Shown: positions 1 to 7,982 of the stretch, one piece after another | Layout of the letters: each line of letters opens with the position of its first letter | How positions within the stretch are numbered: the first letter of the stretch is position 1 | Source: Caldicoprobacter oshimai DSM 21659 | GTDB taxonomy: Bacteria; Bacillota; Clostridia; Caldicoprobacterales; Caldicoprobacteraceae | Length of the DNA stretch: 64,000 bases | Assembly (NCBI GenBank): GCA_000526435.1 | Contig: JAGB01000001.1 | Coordinates: 186,001-250,000, forward strand | Direction: 5' to 3' | The notes under the pieces: model-generated | The model's input: the letters and a program-made list of their open reading frames with translations, nothing else | The model's database searches: none | Told to the model about the DNA's origin: nothing | Program-made: the position numbers and the translations under genes

Positions 1-104
1 CCATAGCGGCAGGAGGATTACAGGCTGATGACAGGGCGCAGGGGCTTAAAGGGTATGTAAACCAGCTTCTTAAGCTGTTCAATTCTAAACGAAAGGCGCT
101 TTAG
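1..104 (+). CDS. flhG: FlhG/YlxH-like flagellar MinD-family ATPase, C-terminal end only
   Basis: Only the last 33 or so codons are present; the gene starts before the window. The readable frame ends in residues such as GLKGYVNQLLKLF followed by a basic tail and TAG at 102-104. No ATPase motif lies in the visible part, so the call rests on position: in Firmicutes flhG (ylxH), a MinD-like ATPase that sets flagellar number and placement, directly precedes the cheB/cheA genes. The amphipathic basic C-terminal end fits a membrane-targeting helix of MinD-type proteins. The next gene follows after 18 bases. This is a contextual inference of moderate strength. Confidence 0.6.
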   Translation, partial: IAAGGLQADDRAQGLKGYVNQLLKLFNSKRKAL

Positions 105-122
105 GAGGATGGTAAAGACGTC

Positions 123-794
123 ATGCTTGTAAAGGAGATCATAAACATCGGCGAGAAGATCGAGGTGGTGGTACAGGACGGGTTGAATGCCGATGAAAAA
201 GCCTGCTTCAGCATGGTGCAGGATATTCCCCAGGAGGATGAAATCGTGATCACTATGCCAATGCTAAAAGGGGAACCAGTTGTGCTGAGTATGGGACAAA
301 GGGTGAGGGTAAACTTCTTCCGCGAGCGGGGTCAGTTCTATTTTGATGCGGAGGTGGTCGATCGTCAACGGACCGATACAGTGCACCTTATACGTCTCAA
401 GCAAACCTCACCGATACACAGGCTTCAGAGGCGCAGCTTTTACAGGTTGAAGATAAATCTGTCTGTGCTCTTTCGGGTGGTTGAGCAGGATTTCACATAT
501 GATAAGCCGTGTTATATTAAAGCCCATACCATAGATATAAGCGGCGGTGGAATACGGCTTTTGACTGATGAGAAGCTTGAGCCCGGTCAGCAGGTGGAAT
601 GCCAAATCCCCATTGGGGAGAGAGACAACCTGGAGTTAAAAGGCGTGGTGGTGAGGGTTGTTCCCTGTGTGGAGGGTAACTACAAATTTGAAGTGGGGAT
701 TAAATTTGTCGATATTTTGGAAGCCGAGCGAGACAGGCTGATTCAATTCATATTTCAGCAGCAGCGCAAGTTAAGGGCTAAAGGGCTCATATAG
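123..794 (+). CDS. PilZ-domain c-di-GMP receptor (YcgR/YpfA-like flagellar brake)
   Basis: The protein has 223 residues: an N-terminal YcgR-N-like beta domain (about 1-95) and a C-terminal PilZ domain (about 100-215). Both c-di-GMP signatures are visible: the RxxxR element at R104/R108 and the D-x-S-x-x-G element at D138-S140-G143. Proteins of this family bind cyclic di-GMP and act on the flagellar motor (YcgR, YpfA/MotI) or on other outputs. The gene sits between flhG and cheA, where B. subtilis has cheB, so a role linking c-di-GMP to motility is a reasonable inference. A GGAGG at 104-108 lies 14 bases before the ATG, a rather long spacing; no better in-frame start is seen. Confidence 0.85.
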   Translation: MLVKEIINIGEKIEVVVQDGLNADEKACFSMVQDIPQEDEIVITMPMLKGEPVVLSMGQRVRVNFFRERGQFYFDAEVVDRQRTDTVHLIRLKQTSPIHRLQRRSFYRLKINLSVLFRVVEQDFTYDKPCYIKAHTIDISGGGIRLLTDEKLEPGQQVECQIPIGERDNLELKGVVVRVVPCVEGNYKFEVGIKFVDILEAERDRLIQFIFQQQRKLRAKGLI

Positions 795-876
795 TCTTAT
801 TGAAGGTATTGCCGTAAAAGTGTGCACTCAGTGGTAAGGCCTTGTGCAAAGCAAAGGAATTGGGGGTGTAAATTCA

Positions 877-2871
877 ATGGATAACGCGCAGTATATGGAG
901 TTATTCATAGAGGAGAGCAAGGAGCATCTTCAAAACCTGAATAACAACCTTCTTGTGCTGGAGCAGCAGCCAGATAATACGGAAGTGATAAACGAGATAT
1001 TTCGATCGGCCCATACATTGAAGGGCATGGCTGGCAGCATGGGTTTTAAGACCATGGCAGACCTGGCCCACGGCATGGAAAACGTGCTGGACAGAATTAG
1101 AAAGGGTAATATGAGCGTCAATGGGGATATCATGGATGCGCTGTTTGAGGCTTTGGATATCCTTGAAGGACTGCTTCAGGACATTGTACAGAGGGGCATG
1201 GAAAACCCGCTGGACATAAGTGATATAAAGGCAAAACTTCAAGGCTTTGTAGATGGTACAGATAGCAAGGATTCAGGCCAAAGCGCACGCAAACCCGATA
1301 AAGAAGGCTTGTCCCTCGACGAGCATCATTTTCATGTGATAGACGAGGCTGTGAAAAACGGGTTTACGCCTTATTACATAGAGGTAAAGCTCAAAGAGTC
1401 CTGCCTCATGAAGGCAGCCCGGGCGTACATAGTCTTTAAAGCCATCGAAAACTTTGGCCATATAATTCATTCCCATCCGTCGGCTCAGGACATCGAGGAG
1501 GAAAAGTTTGGTCTATCTTTCTCTGTGGTGGCGGTATGCAAAGCCGAGCTTGATACCATAAAGAAAGAGTTGGACAGCATTTCAGAGATAGAAAGCATCG
1601 ACATAAGGGAGATTCAGCCAGATGACATAAAAAGCCGTAACCAGAGCGAGAACCGGAAACCTCAACCGCAGGGTACAGACAGGGCGGCTACACTAGAAAT
1701 AAAGGACAGGCTATCCAAAGCGACCGGCAGGAGCATAAGGGTTGACATCGAAAGGCTGGACAGGCTTATGAACCTGGTCAGCGAGCTGATCATCATTAAA
1801 AACCGCATCCAGGACATGCAACAGTATGACAATACAGCGGCAATGGCTGAGTCGGTTGAGTATCTGGGCCGGGTGACCAGCGAGCTTCATGATGCTGTTA
1901 TGAAGGTAAGGATGATTCCCATACAGACCGTGTTTGAGCGTTTCCCCAGAACGGTTCGTGACCTGTCCAGGAGTACGGGTAAGGAAGTTAAGCTCAACAT
2001 ATTGGGAGCCGAAACCGAGGTTGACCGGACCATCATCGATGAAATCGGGGAACCGCTTATACACCTTATCAGAAATGCCATTGACCACGGTATAGAGCCT
2101 CCTCAAGAGCGCGCAGCTCTTGGCAAGCCTCCTGTTGGGACTGTCGAGCTGAAAGCCTATCATGATGGAGATAACGTGGTGATAGAGGTCAGCGACGACG
2201 GGAGAGGTATAGATATAGATAAGGTTTTAAAGCATGCTATACAGCAAAATCTAGTATCCCGCGAGGAAGCTGAAAGCTTAAGCCAGCAGGAGATATTGCA
2301 GTTTATATTTGAACCCGGGTTCAGCACGGCAGAAAAGGTGACCGATATCTCGGGGCGGGGCGTTGGAATGGATGTGGTCAAAACCAAAATCGAGTCCATG
2401 GGCGGTGTGATTGACATAGACAGCCGGCCGCGGCAGGGAACAAGGTTTATAATACGTTTGCCGCTTACCCTGTCCATCATCCAGGCTTTGCTTGTCTCTA
2501 TGGGGCAGGAGGTTTATGCAATACCCATAGGTTCCATCAAAGAGATATTGAAAGTGCCGGCCGGGGCTATAAAGCTGGTGCGCCAAAAAGAATTCATCGA
2601 TTATCGTGGTTTGCTGACACCCTTCATTCGACTGGCAAAGGTACTTGAATGCCCTGATGAGCAGGTTGAATCGGGAGAGTTGGTCACCGTGGTGATAGTG
2701 AAGAAAGGAGAGAGGCTGGCCGCGCTGTCTGTGGGTGAGCTGATAGGTCAACAGGAAATAGTGATTAAACCGCTGGGCAAAGCGCTGTCCAAAATAAAGA
2801 TTGTGTCAGGGGCCACCATCTTGGGGGATGGACGGGTGGCGCTCATCCTGGATGTAAACCATCTGATTTGA
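877..2871 (+). CDS. cheA: Chemotaxis histidine kinase CheA
   Basis: CheA takes signals from receptors through CheW and phosphorylates CheY/CheB. Domains in order: P1 Hpt with phosphoryl-accepting His at residue 46 (SAHTLKG); P2 response-regulator docking domain (about 145-250); P3 dimerisation helices (about 280-345); P4 HATPase with N-box (LIRNAIDHG), G1 (DDGRGID) and G2 (GRGVGMD); and P5 CheW-like domain (about 525-664). ATG 877 is chosen because GGGGGTG at 862-868 is well spaced and homologues begin near here; an in-frame GTG at 844 would add 11 residues. It is followed after 10 bases by cheW in a flagellar/chemotaxis operon. All key catalytic motifs look intact. Confidence 0.97.
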   Translation: MDNAQYMELFIEESKEHLQNLNNNLLVLEQQPDNTEVINEIFRSAHTLKGMAGSMGFKTMADLAHGMENVLDRIRKGNMSVNGDIMDALFEALDILEGLLQDIVQRGMENPLDISDIKAKLQGFVDGTDSKDSGQSARKPDKEGLSLDEHHFHVIDEAVKNGFTPYYIEVKLKESCLMKAARAYIVFKAIENFGHIIHSHPSAQDIEEEKFGLSFSVVAVCKAELDTIKKELDSISEIESIDIREIQPDDIKSRNQSENRKPQPQGTDRAATLEIKDRLSKATGRSIRVDIERLDRLMNLVSELIIIKNRIQDMQQYDNTAAMAESVEYLGRVTSELHDAVMKVRMIPIQTVFERFPRTVRDLSRSTGKEVKLNILGAETEVDRTIIDEIGEPLIHLIRNAIDHGIEPPQERAALGKPPVGTVELKAYHDGDNVVIEVSDDGRGIDIDKVLKHAIQQNLVSREEAESLSQQEILQFIFEPGFSTAEKVTDISGRGVGMDVVKTKIESMGGVIDIDSRPRQGTRFIIRLPLTLSIIQALLVSMGQEVYAIPIGSIKEILKVPAGAIKLVRQKEFIDYRGLLTPFIRLAKVLECPDEQVESGELVTVVIVKKGERLAALSVGELIGQQEIVIKPLGKALSKIKIVSGATILGDGRVALILDVNHLI

Positions 2872-2881
2872 AGAGGGGGTT

Positions 2882-3331
2882 ATGAAGTTGCCTAAAAGCA
2901 GCGAGCTTAAGCAATACATAGTTTTTGAGATAGATGAGGAGATATATGCCGTAGATGTGCTGTTTGTGGAGTCGATAGAGAGGATGGCCCAGATAACCAG
3001 GGTTCCACACAGCCCCTATGAGGTGTTGGGGGTTATCAACTTGAGGGGCGATGTGATACCGGTGATGAGCGCAAGGCGAGTGCTGGGCTATGAAGAAATA
3101 CCTCTTACCGACGCGACGCGGGTGGCAATAGTTCGGCACAACGAGTACCGGATAGGGATGATAGTTGACCGGGTAACCGAAATCTTGAACGTACCCAATG
3201 ATAAGGTACAATGGGGTGTGGAAGCTCTAGATGGAAAAAGAAAAGGGGTCATCTCTGGGCTTATAAACCTTGGAGATAAGCCTGTTATGGTGATGGATAT
3301 ACCCCGTACATTGGAATTGCTGTTAAACTGA
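2882..3331 (+). CDS. cheW: Chemotaxis coupling protein CheW
   Basis: This single-domain 149-residue protein has the CheW fold: an N-terminal strand pattern (IVFEIDEEIYAVDV), the conserved GVINLRGDVIPV loop near residue 50 and a C-terminal repeat of the same pattern (GLINLGDKPVMVMD). CheW bridges methyl-accepting receptors to the P5 domain of CheA at the cell pole. A purine-rich GAGGGGG lies just before the ATG. It is the second gene of the cheA-cheW-cheC-cheD set, with short gaps suggesting one transcript. Confidence 0.96.
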   Translation: MKLPKSSELKQYIVFEIDEEIYAVDVLFVESIERMAQITRVPHSPYEVLGVINLRGDVIPVMSARRVLGYEEIPLTDATRVAIVRHNEYRIGMIVDRVTEILNVPNDKVQWGVEALDGKRKGVISGLINLGDKPVMVMDIPRTLELLLN

Positions 3332-3355
3332 AAGGAGAGCAGGGGTGCAATATCA

Positions 3356-3979
3356 ATGTCATTTTCTTTTGATAACTTGAGTTCTCTACATCTGGACATA
3401 TTGAAGGAAATAGGCACAATCGGTGCAGGTAATGCCGCTACCTCCCTTTCAAAAATGCTCGACAGGCGAATCGACATGAACGTTCCCGAGGTAAAGATAG
3501 CCGAATTTAAAGATGTGGAAGACATAATGGGCGGGGCAGAAACTCCGGTGGTGGGCATATATCTGGAGTTCAGCGGCGATATATGCGGCACTGTTCTATT
3601 GGTGCTGGATGTTATCTCGGCCAAACATATTACTGCCTTGTTGCTGGGAAATGCTTGCAGTGATGGCTTAAAAAGGGATTTTTCGGAGATTGAAATATCG
3701 GCTCTGGAGGAGCTTGGAAACATACTCACGGCTGCCTATCTGGGAGCCATATCGTCGTTTACTGGGCTTACTATAAAGCCGTCCGTTCCGTATTTCGCGT
3801 GCGATATGCTGGGGGCCATACTCAGTGTTCCCATGATTAAATTTGGTCAGACCAGCGATAAGGCTATGTTTATCGAGACCGACCTTATAAACGGAACTGA
3901 ACGGTTCAGAAGCCATTTTATAGTTATACCTGATATGGAATCTTTTCCCCTTATTCTAAAGGCTTTAGGGGTTGTGTAA
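3356..3979 (+). CDS. cheC: CheC-family CheY-P phosphatase
   Basis: CheC dephosphorylates CheY-P and also binds CheD. The 207-residue protein shows the two pseudo-symmetric halves of the family. Each active site normally reads D/S-x3-E-x2-N. Site 2 is intact (S115, E119, N122). In site 1 the order is D14, E18 and then Thr21 where Asn is expected (KEIGTIGAGN), so the first site probably lacks activity. A GGAGAG precedes the ATG. The stop codon directly abuts the cheD ATG, consistent with translational coupling and with the known CheC-CheD complex. Confidence 0.94.
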   Translation: MSFSFDNLSSLHLDILKEIGTIGAGNAATSLSKMLDRRIDMNVPEVKIAEFKDVEDIMGGAETPVVGIYLEFSGDICGTVLLVLDVISAKHITALLLGNACSDGLKRDFSEIEISALEELGNILTAAYLGAISSFTGLTIKPSVPYFACDMLGAILSVPMIKFGQTSDKAMFIETDLINGTERFRSHFIVIPDMESFPLILKALGVV

Positions 3980-4468
3980 ATGGACAGGATAGTCAAGGTT
4001 GGCATGGCTGATTTAAAGGTTATTGTAGGGGACGGTATTCTCATTACTCTGGGTTTGGGCTCGTGCGTGGGAATTGCGCTATATGACAAGACCACCAAGA
4101 CGGCCGGGCTTGCTCATATAATGCTGCCTTCAAGCAAGCTCATAAAGAACAATCAAAACAAGGCCAAGTTTGTCGATACAGCGGTTGAGTACCTTCTTGA
4201 ACTAATGATGAAGATGGATGCTCAAAGGAAGTGTATAACCGCAAAAATCGCGGGAGGGGCTCAGATGTTTTCGTTTAAAGGAAATGCCAGCGAGATTTTG
4301 AATATCGGTGAGAGGAACGTGCAAGCCACCATTGATGTGTTACGGCAGCACAATATACCCATTATTGCCCAGGATACCGGTGGCAACTACGGTAGGACCA
4401 TCGAGCTTCACGCAAAAAACGGCATTTTGGTGGTCAAAACTATCGGTCACGGCGTAAAGATATTATAA
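3980..4468 (+). CDS. cheD: Chemoreceptor glutamine deamidase CheD
   Basis: CheD deamidates specific glutamines of chemoreceptors and, through CheC binding, takes part in adaptation. The catalytic residues expected from the family are visible: Thr23, Cys29 in GLGSCVGI and His46 in GLAHIMLP. The IAGGAQMF segment after residue 80 is also typical. At 162 residues the length is normal. The gene starts on the base after the cheC stop codon with no space for a separate strong ribosome binding site, so it is probably translated by coupling. Confidence 0.96.
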   Translation: MDRIVKVGMADLKVIVGDGILITLGLGSCVGIALYDKTTKTAGLAHIMLPSSKLIKNNQNKAKFVDTAVEYLLELMMKMDAQRKCITAKIAGGAQMFSFKGNASEILNIGERNVQATIDVLRQHNIPIIAQDTGGNYGRTIELHAKNGILVVKTIGHGVKIL

Positions 4469-4484
4469 AGATGAGGAGAGGGAT

Positions 4485-5270
4485 ATGTCTAAAAGGGCGA
4501 CTGCGACCGATCTCCAAAATCTGTGGACCGACTATAAAAAGCACAACAAAATAGAATCGAGGAATGAACTCATACTCAAATACAGCTATCTGGTAAAGCG
4601 TGTGGTCTCCAGGCTGATCCATACAAATCTCTCTAATCCTTCCTTGGATATGGAAGATCTGTTGAGCTACGGAATCCTTGGGCTGATCGATGCGATTGAA
4701 AAGTATGATCCGACAAGAAACGTTAAGTTTGAGACCTATGCGACATTTAGAATAAAGGGTGCTATCATAGATCAGCTGCGCAAACAGGATTGGGTGCCTC
4801 GTTCGCTACGCACAAAGACCAAGCAGCTCAGCGAGGCAATTCATGCGGTTGAAAAAGAGTTGGGTAGGTCCGCAAGCGATCAGGAGATAGCCCAGACCCT
4901 AGGGGTCTCGGTTGAGGAGCTTAGAAGGACGATGGTAGAGGTGCACTCTTTTGCTGTGGTGTCGCTGGAAGAACAGCTCTATGAGGTTGCCAATTCTCTG
5001 ACAGTTTCCAGCCAATATGGCGATCCCGAGCATGCGGTGCAGGTAAATGAACTCAAGCGCTATCTGGCAAAAGCCATCGATGAACTGCCTGAAAGGGAAA
5101 GAATGGTCATAAGCCTGTATTATTTCGAAGAGCTAACGCTGAAGGAGATTGGTATGGTCCTTGGCATTTCAGAGTCAAGGGTTTCGCAGCTTCATACCAG
5201 GGCGTTGCTTAAGCTTAAAAATAAGCTCAGCAGGCTCAAGAACGATTTATTGGAAGGAGAATTGGCATGA
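4485..5270 (+). CDS. sigD: RNA polymerase sigma factor for flagellar operon (SigD/FliA)
   Basis: The 261-residue protein is a group 3 sigma factor of the FliA/WhiG type that directs late flagellar and chemotaxis promoters. Region 2 is readable (DLLSYGILGLIDAIEKYD, then KFETYATFRIKGAIIDQLR), region 3 includes the WVPRSLR segment, and region 4.2 is the helix-turn-helix LTLKEIGMVLGISESRVSQ. AGGAGAGG lies just before the ATG. It follows cheD by 16 bases and overlaps the next gene by the ATGA tetranucleotide, the same position as in B. subtilis, where sigD ends the fla/che operon. Confidence 0.96.
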   Translation: MSKRATATDLQNLWTDYKKHNKIESRNELILKYSYLVKRVVSRLIHTNLSNPSLDMEDLLSYGILGLIDAIEKYDPTRNVKFETYATFRIKGAIIDQLRKQDWVPRSLRTKTKQLSEAIHAVEKELGRSASDQEIAQTLGVSVEELRRTMVEVHSFAVVSLEEQLYEVANSLTVSSQYGDPEHAVQVNELKRYLAKAIDELPERERMVISLYYFEELTLKEIGMVLGISESRVSQLHTRALLKLKNKLSRLKNDLLEGELA

Positions 5271-7066
5271 GACGGGAGGTCATAGTGGAGGGGAGCACCT
5301 ATAACGCTGCCCTAGAAAGAGGCCTCAAGGCTCTTGGTACAGAACCGGGAAAGGCAAAGGTTGAGGTCATTCAGGAAGGCAAAACCATGATGGGGATAGT
5401 GGTCAAGCCGTACAAGCTGCTGCTTTATGTAGAGGAGGAAAGCCAGCAGGCGGAGGAGAGTCAGGGCAAACGTCCCCCTCAAAGCTTTGCTTTGGAATAC
5501 AAAGAAGACGGGGTATACCTTACGGTGTTCATTCCCCCTTCAAAGTTTACAAAATCGGACGAAGAGACCATTATGCATCATTTGAGGAGAAAAAGGATCG
5601 AGGGGTTAAAGGCCGATGCCGTGGCCCAGGCCATGTATATAAATCCCGGCCGCCCTGTTAAGATTGCAGAACTACAGCCCGAGTTACCGGTGGACGAAGA
5701 GGTGTTTGTGTATATATCGCAGGATGGGATGCAGGCCACCATCATGCTGTTGCCGCCCGAGGGCGGAAGGTTGCTGACGTATCAGGATGTGGTGCAGGCT
5801 TTGAAGGATAAGGGGGTGGTGTACGGCATCGACGAGGATGCCATACGCCAGGCACTGAACAGCCGCAGGTACGGTCAAGAGGTAATCGTTGCTCGGGGGC
5901 AGCCGCCTCAGGATGGAGAGGATGCCAGGCTTACGTATCATTTTAATCCGGAAAAGAAATCAAAGCCTGAAATCAGGGAAGATGGGACAGTCAATTATCA
6001 TTCGTTGGACAATATCGAAAATGTGGCCAAGGGCCAGGTACTGGTGACGCTGACTCCTCCCACGCCGGGTGTTGACGGAAAGACGGTGCGGGGAACTACA
6101 GTGCCCGCAAAACCCGGGAAACCTTTAGCTTTACCTGCAGGCAAGAATGTCGTGGTCTCGGACGACGGGTTAAAGCTTCTGGCAGCCATCGATGGAAAGG
6201 TGGAGATGATAGGCGGCAGAGTGCATGTGTACAGCGTGCACGAGGTTAAAAACAATGTGGACAACTCCACAGGTAATATAAATTTTGTGGGTAGCGTCAT
6301 CATACACGGGAACGTTCTGTCGGGGTTTGAGGTGAGAGCCGGGGGCAGTATAGAAGTAAGAGGTGTGGTGGAAGGGGCAACGCTGATTGCAGAAGGAAAT
6401 GTTGTGTTGAGGAAGGGTTTGCAGGGAATGAAGAAGGGGGTAATTCGGGCAGGAGGCAGTGTGACGGCGCGCTTTATAGAAAACGGTAACGTGTATGCCA
6501 AAGGAGATGTTACCGCTGGGGTAATAATGCACAGCAATGTCGTCAGCGGGCAGTATGTCAGGCTGATAGGCAAACGTGCGTTGATAGTAGGTGGCAGGGT
6601 GCACGCGGTTTTGGGTATATCAGCTTCTACGATAGGTTCGCCCATGGCCACCGCTACTATTCTGGAGGTGGGAGTAAGTCCCGAAATCAGGCAGGAATAT
6701 GAAGAACTCAAGGGAGAGCTGCAGAGGTTGGAAAAAGAGCAGCAGAAGGTCGAACAGGTGCTGGCGGTCTTAAGCAAAATGGAATCAAGCGGTAGATTGC
6801 CTCCGGATAAGCTGATCATCAAGCAAAAAGCGCTGAGGGTGAGAAATGAGTACAGCGTAAAGATCCCGACTATTAAGGCGCGGCTTTTTGAGCTGGAAGA
6901 GGCGTTTTTAAGGGGTGCACAGGGCAAGGTTCATGTGAAAAAAGTAGTGTACCCCGGCGTGTCTATAACCATCGGCCAGTCAACCCTTAACATAAAGGAC
7001 CCCATTAAATACGTGACCTTTTTGCGGGATGAAGGGGAAATACGCTTTGTTACATATGAAGGGTGA
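5267..7066 (+). CDS. FapA-like DUF342 protein with N-terminal Jag_N-like domain
   Basis: The 599-residue protein starts with a Jag_N-like segment (about 1-58, VEGSTYNAALERGLKALG). This is followed by the large FapA/DUF342 core rich in beta-helix repeats (about 75-460) and a coiled coil near residues 470-560 (ELKGELQRLEKEQQKVEQ). FapA proteins are linked to flagellar or polar localisation in some bacteria, but the biochemical role is not settled. ATG 5267 overlaps the sigD stop (ATGA), with AAGGAGA at 5254-5260 inside sigD. Position after sigD suggests co-expression with motility genes. I am confident of the family and unsure of the function. Confidence 0.88.
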   Translation: MRREVIVEGSTYNAALERGLKALGTEPGKAKVEVIQEGKTMMGIVVKPYKLLLYVEEESQQAEESQGKRPPQSFALEYKEDGVYLTVFIPPSKFTKSDEETIMHHLRRKRIEGLKADAVAQAMYINPGRPVKIAELQPELPVDEEVFVYISQDGMQATIMLLPPEGGRLLTYQDVVQALKDKGVVYGIDEDAIRQALNSRRYGQEVIVARGQPPQDGEDARLTYHFNPEKKSKPEIREDGTVNYHSLDNIENVAKGQVLVTLTPPTPGVDGKTVRGTTVPAKPGKPLALPAGKNVVVSDDGLKLLAAIDGKVEMIGGRVHVYSVHEVKNNVDNSTGNINFVGSVIIHGNVLSGFEVRAGGSIEVRGVVEGATLIAEGNVVLRKGLQGMKKGVIRAGGSVTARFIENGNVYAKGDVTAGVIMHSNVVSGQYVRLIGKRALIVGGRVHAVLGISASTIGSPMATATILEVGVSPEIRQEYEELKGELQRLEKEQQKVEQVLAVLSKMESSGRLPPDKLIIKQKALRVRNEYSVKIPTIKARLFELEEAFLRGAQGKVHVKKVVYPGVSITIGQSTLNIKDPIKYVTFLRDEGEIRFVTYEG

Positions 7067-7080
7067 GAGGAGAGAGGCCC

Positions 7081-7413
7081 GTGTCGGTGCGACCGATAGA
7101 CATTCAAATGAGCATACAAAGGGCAAACGAATACACAAAAGAGGCCGACTTTCAAAACCAGAAGGTCAACATACATCAGTTTACCAATACCCGAGAGTTT
7201 CAACAGGTCATCGATAGCGCCCAGCGGCAGGTGGTACCAACTGGACATGTATATCATAAAAGGATTGACAAGGAACATGACAGACGTCAGCGCCATTCCA
7301 GGTACACCAGATCTGATCCGGTTAAAGATAAAAAATGCAATGGAACTGCTTCAAGCAATAAGGTTGAGATAAAGGAGAGCGATAAAGGGCTCAGTATCGA
7401 CATCAGAATCTAA
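7081..7413 (+). CDS. Small hypothetical protein of the clostridial fla/che operon
   Basis: This is a hydrophilic, basic protein of 110 residues with no membrane segment. It begins VSVRPIDIQ, continues with a Gln/Asn-rich stretch and ends with a Lys/Arg/Asp-rich tail and SIDIRI. I recall short proteins starting SVRPIDIQ at this position after DUF342 genes in other Clostridia, but no function is known to me. GTG 7081 is preferred over ATG 7063 because AGGAGAG at 7068-7074 precedes it and the upstream gene only ends at 7066. Codon use resembles its neighbours. Confidence 0.6.
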   Translation: MSVRPIDIQMSIQRANEYTKEADFQNQKVNIHQFTNTREFQQVIDSAQRQVVPTGHVYHKRIDKEHDRRQRHSRYTRSDPVKDKKCNGTASSNKVEIKESDKGLSIDIRI

Positions 7414-7425
7414 AGGGGGAATAGT

Positions 7426-7824
7426 ATGAGCGAGGGTTTGATGTTCCTTCTCGCGGGCATACTGTTCTTGTTTGTAATATTCTGGCAAACGAGAAAGGAC
7501 AGGTTATACCTTTTTGAGCTGGAAAAGCGGTTGGAAGAGAAGGAGAAAAGGCTGTATGAATTGTATCAGGCTGTGGAGGACATACTTCACAGTGCCTTTC
7601 CTGAAGTGGTAAGTTCGCTGCCTGGCAACGAGGGTTTAAAATCTGTGGGTCAGCCACGAAATTCAAACGAAAGTTTAAGACAAAATATTGGTGGAGGTTA
7701 TAACGACAAGCGCAAGGCTGTCATACTCATGCACAAGAGCGGTAGCACGGAGGAGGAAATAGCCAGGAAGCTAGGTATTGGGAAAGGAGAGGTAAAGCTG
7801 ATTTTGGGGCTTAAGGAGAATTGA
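7426..7824 (+). CDS. DUF6115/SwrB-like membrane-anchored protein
   Basis: The 132-residue protein has one N-terminal membrane segment (about residues 4-22), then a charged coiled coil (LYLFELEKRLEEKEKRL) and a variable linker. It ends in a short helix-turn-helix-like segment (TEEEIARKLGIGKGEVKLIL). This layout matches the DUF6115 family that includes B. subtilis SwrB (YlxL), which promotes assembly of the flagellar type III export apparatus. It sits between the sigD region and rpsB exactly as swrB does in B. subtilis. Sequence similarity is weak across this family, so function is inferred from layout and synteny. AAAGGGGG precedes the ATG. Confidence 0.75.
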   Translation: MSEGLMFLLAGILFLFVIFWQTRKDRLYLFELEKRLEEKEKRLYELYQAVEDILHSAFPEVVSSLPGNEGLKSVGQPRNSNESLRQNIGGGYNDKRKAVILMHKSGSTEEEIARKLGIGKGEVKLILGLKEN

Positions 7825-7843
7825 GATTCCACGAAATTTGTTG

Positions 7844-7872
7844 TTGAATTGAAAAACGGCTTATGCTATACT
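7844..7872 (+). promoter_or_regulatory. SigmaA-type promoter of rpsB-tsf
   Basis: TTGAAT (7844-7849) and TATACT (7867-7872) are separated by 17 bases. The site lies 20 bases after the preceding gene and about 110 bases before the rpsB start codon, leaving a leader of roughly 100 nt. Confidence 0.75.
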
Positions 7873-7896
7873 ACTAAAGGTGGTGAAATACACACT

Positions 7897-7941
7897 CTTC
7901 CTGATCAATTGGCTGGTGCCAGGAAGCTGGTTGTCAATTGA
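7897..7941 (+). promoter_or_regulatory. Structured rpsB leader, possible S2 autoregulatory element
   Basis: Two mutually exclusive pairings can be drawn. In one, CTTCC (7897-7901) pairs with GGAAG (7922-7926) around an inner TGGC/GCCA stem (7910-7913 with 7918-7921). In the other, TCAATTG (7905-7911) pairs with CAATTGA (7935-7941). Ribosomal protein S2 leaders with autogenous control are known in bacteria; assignment here is inference from position and foldability. Confidence 0.4.
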
Positions 7942-7982
7942 GATGAGGGAGGGGGAGGCATAACTTTGAGGAGGTGAAAGTC

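Noticed and set aside
5998-6927. Minus-strand 309-residue open frame
   Set aside because: Lies fully inside the FapA/DUF342 gene; composition (Ser/Thr/Pro/Leu-rich) is that of a codon shadow, with no binding site.
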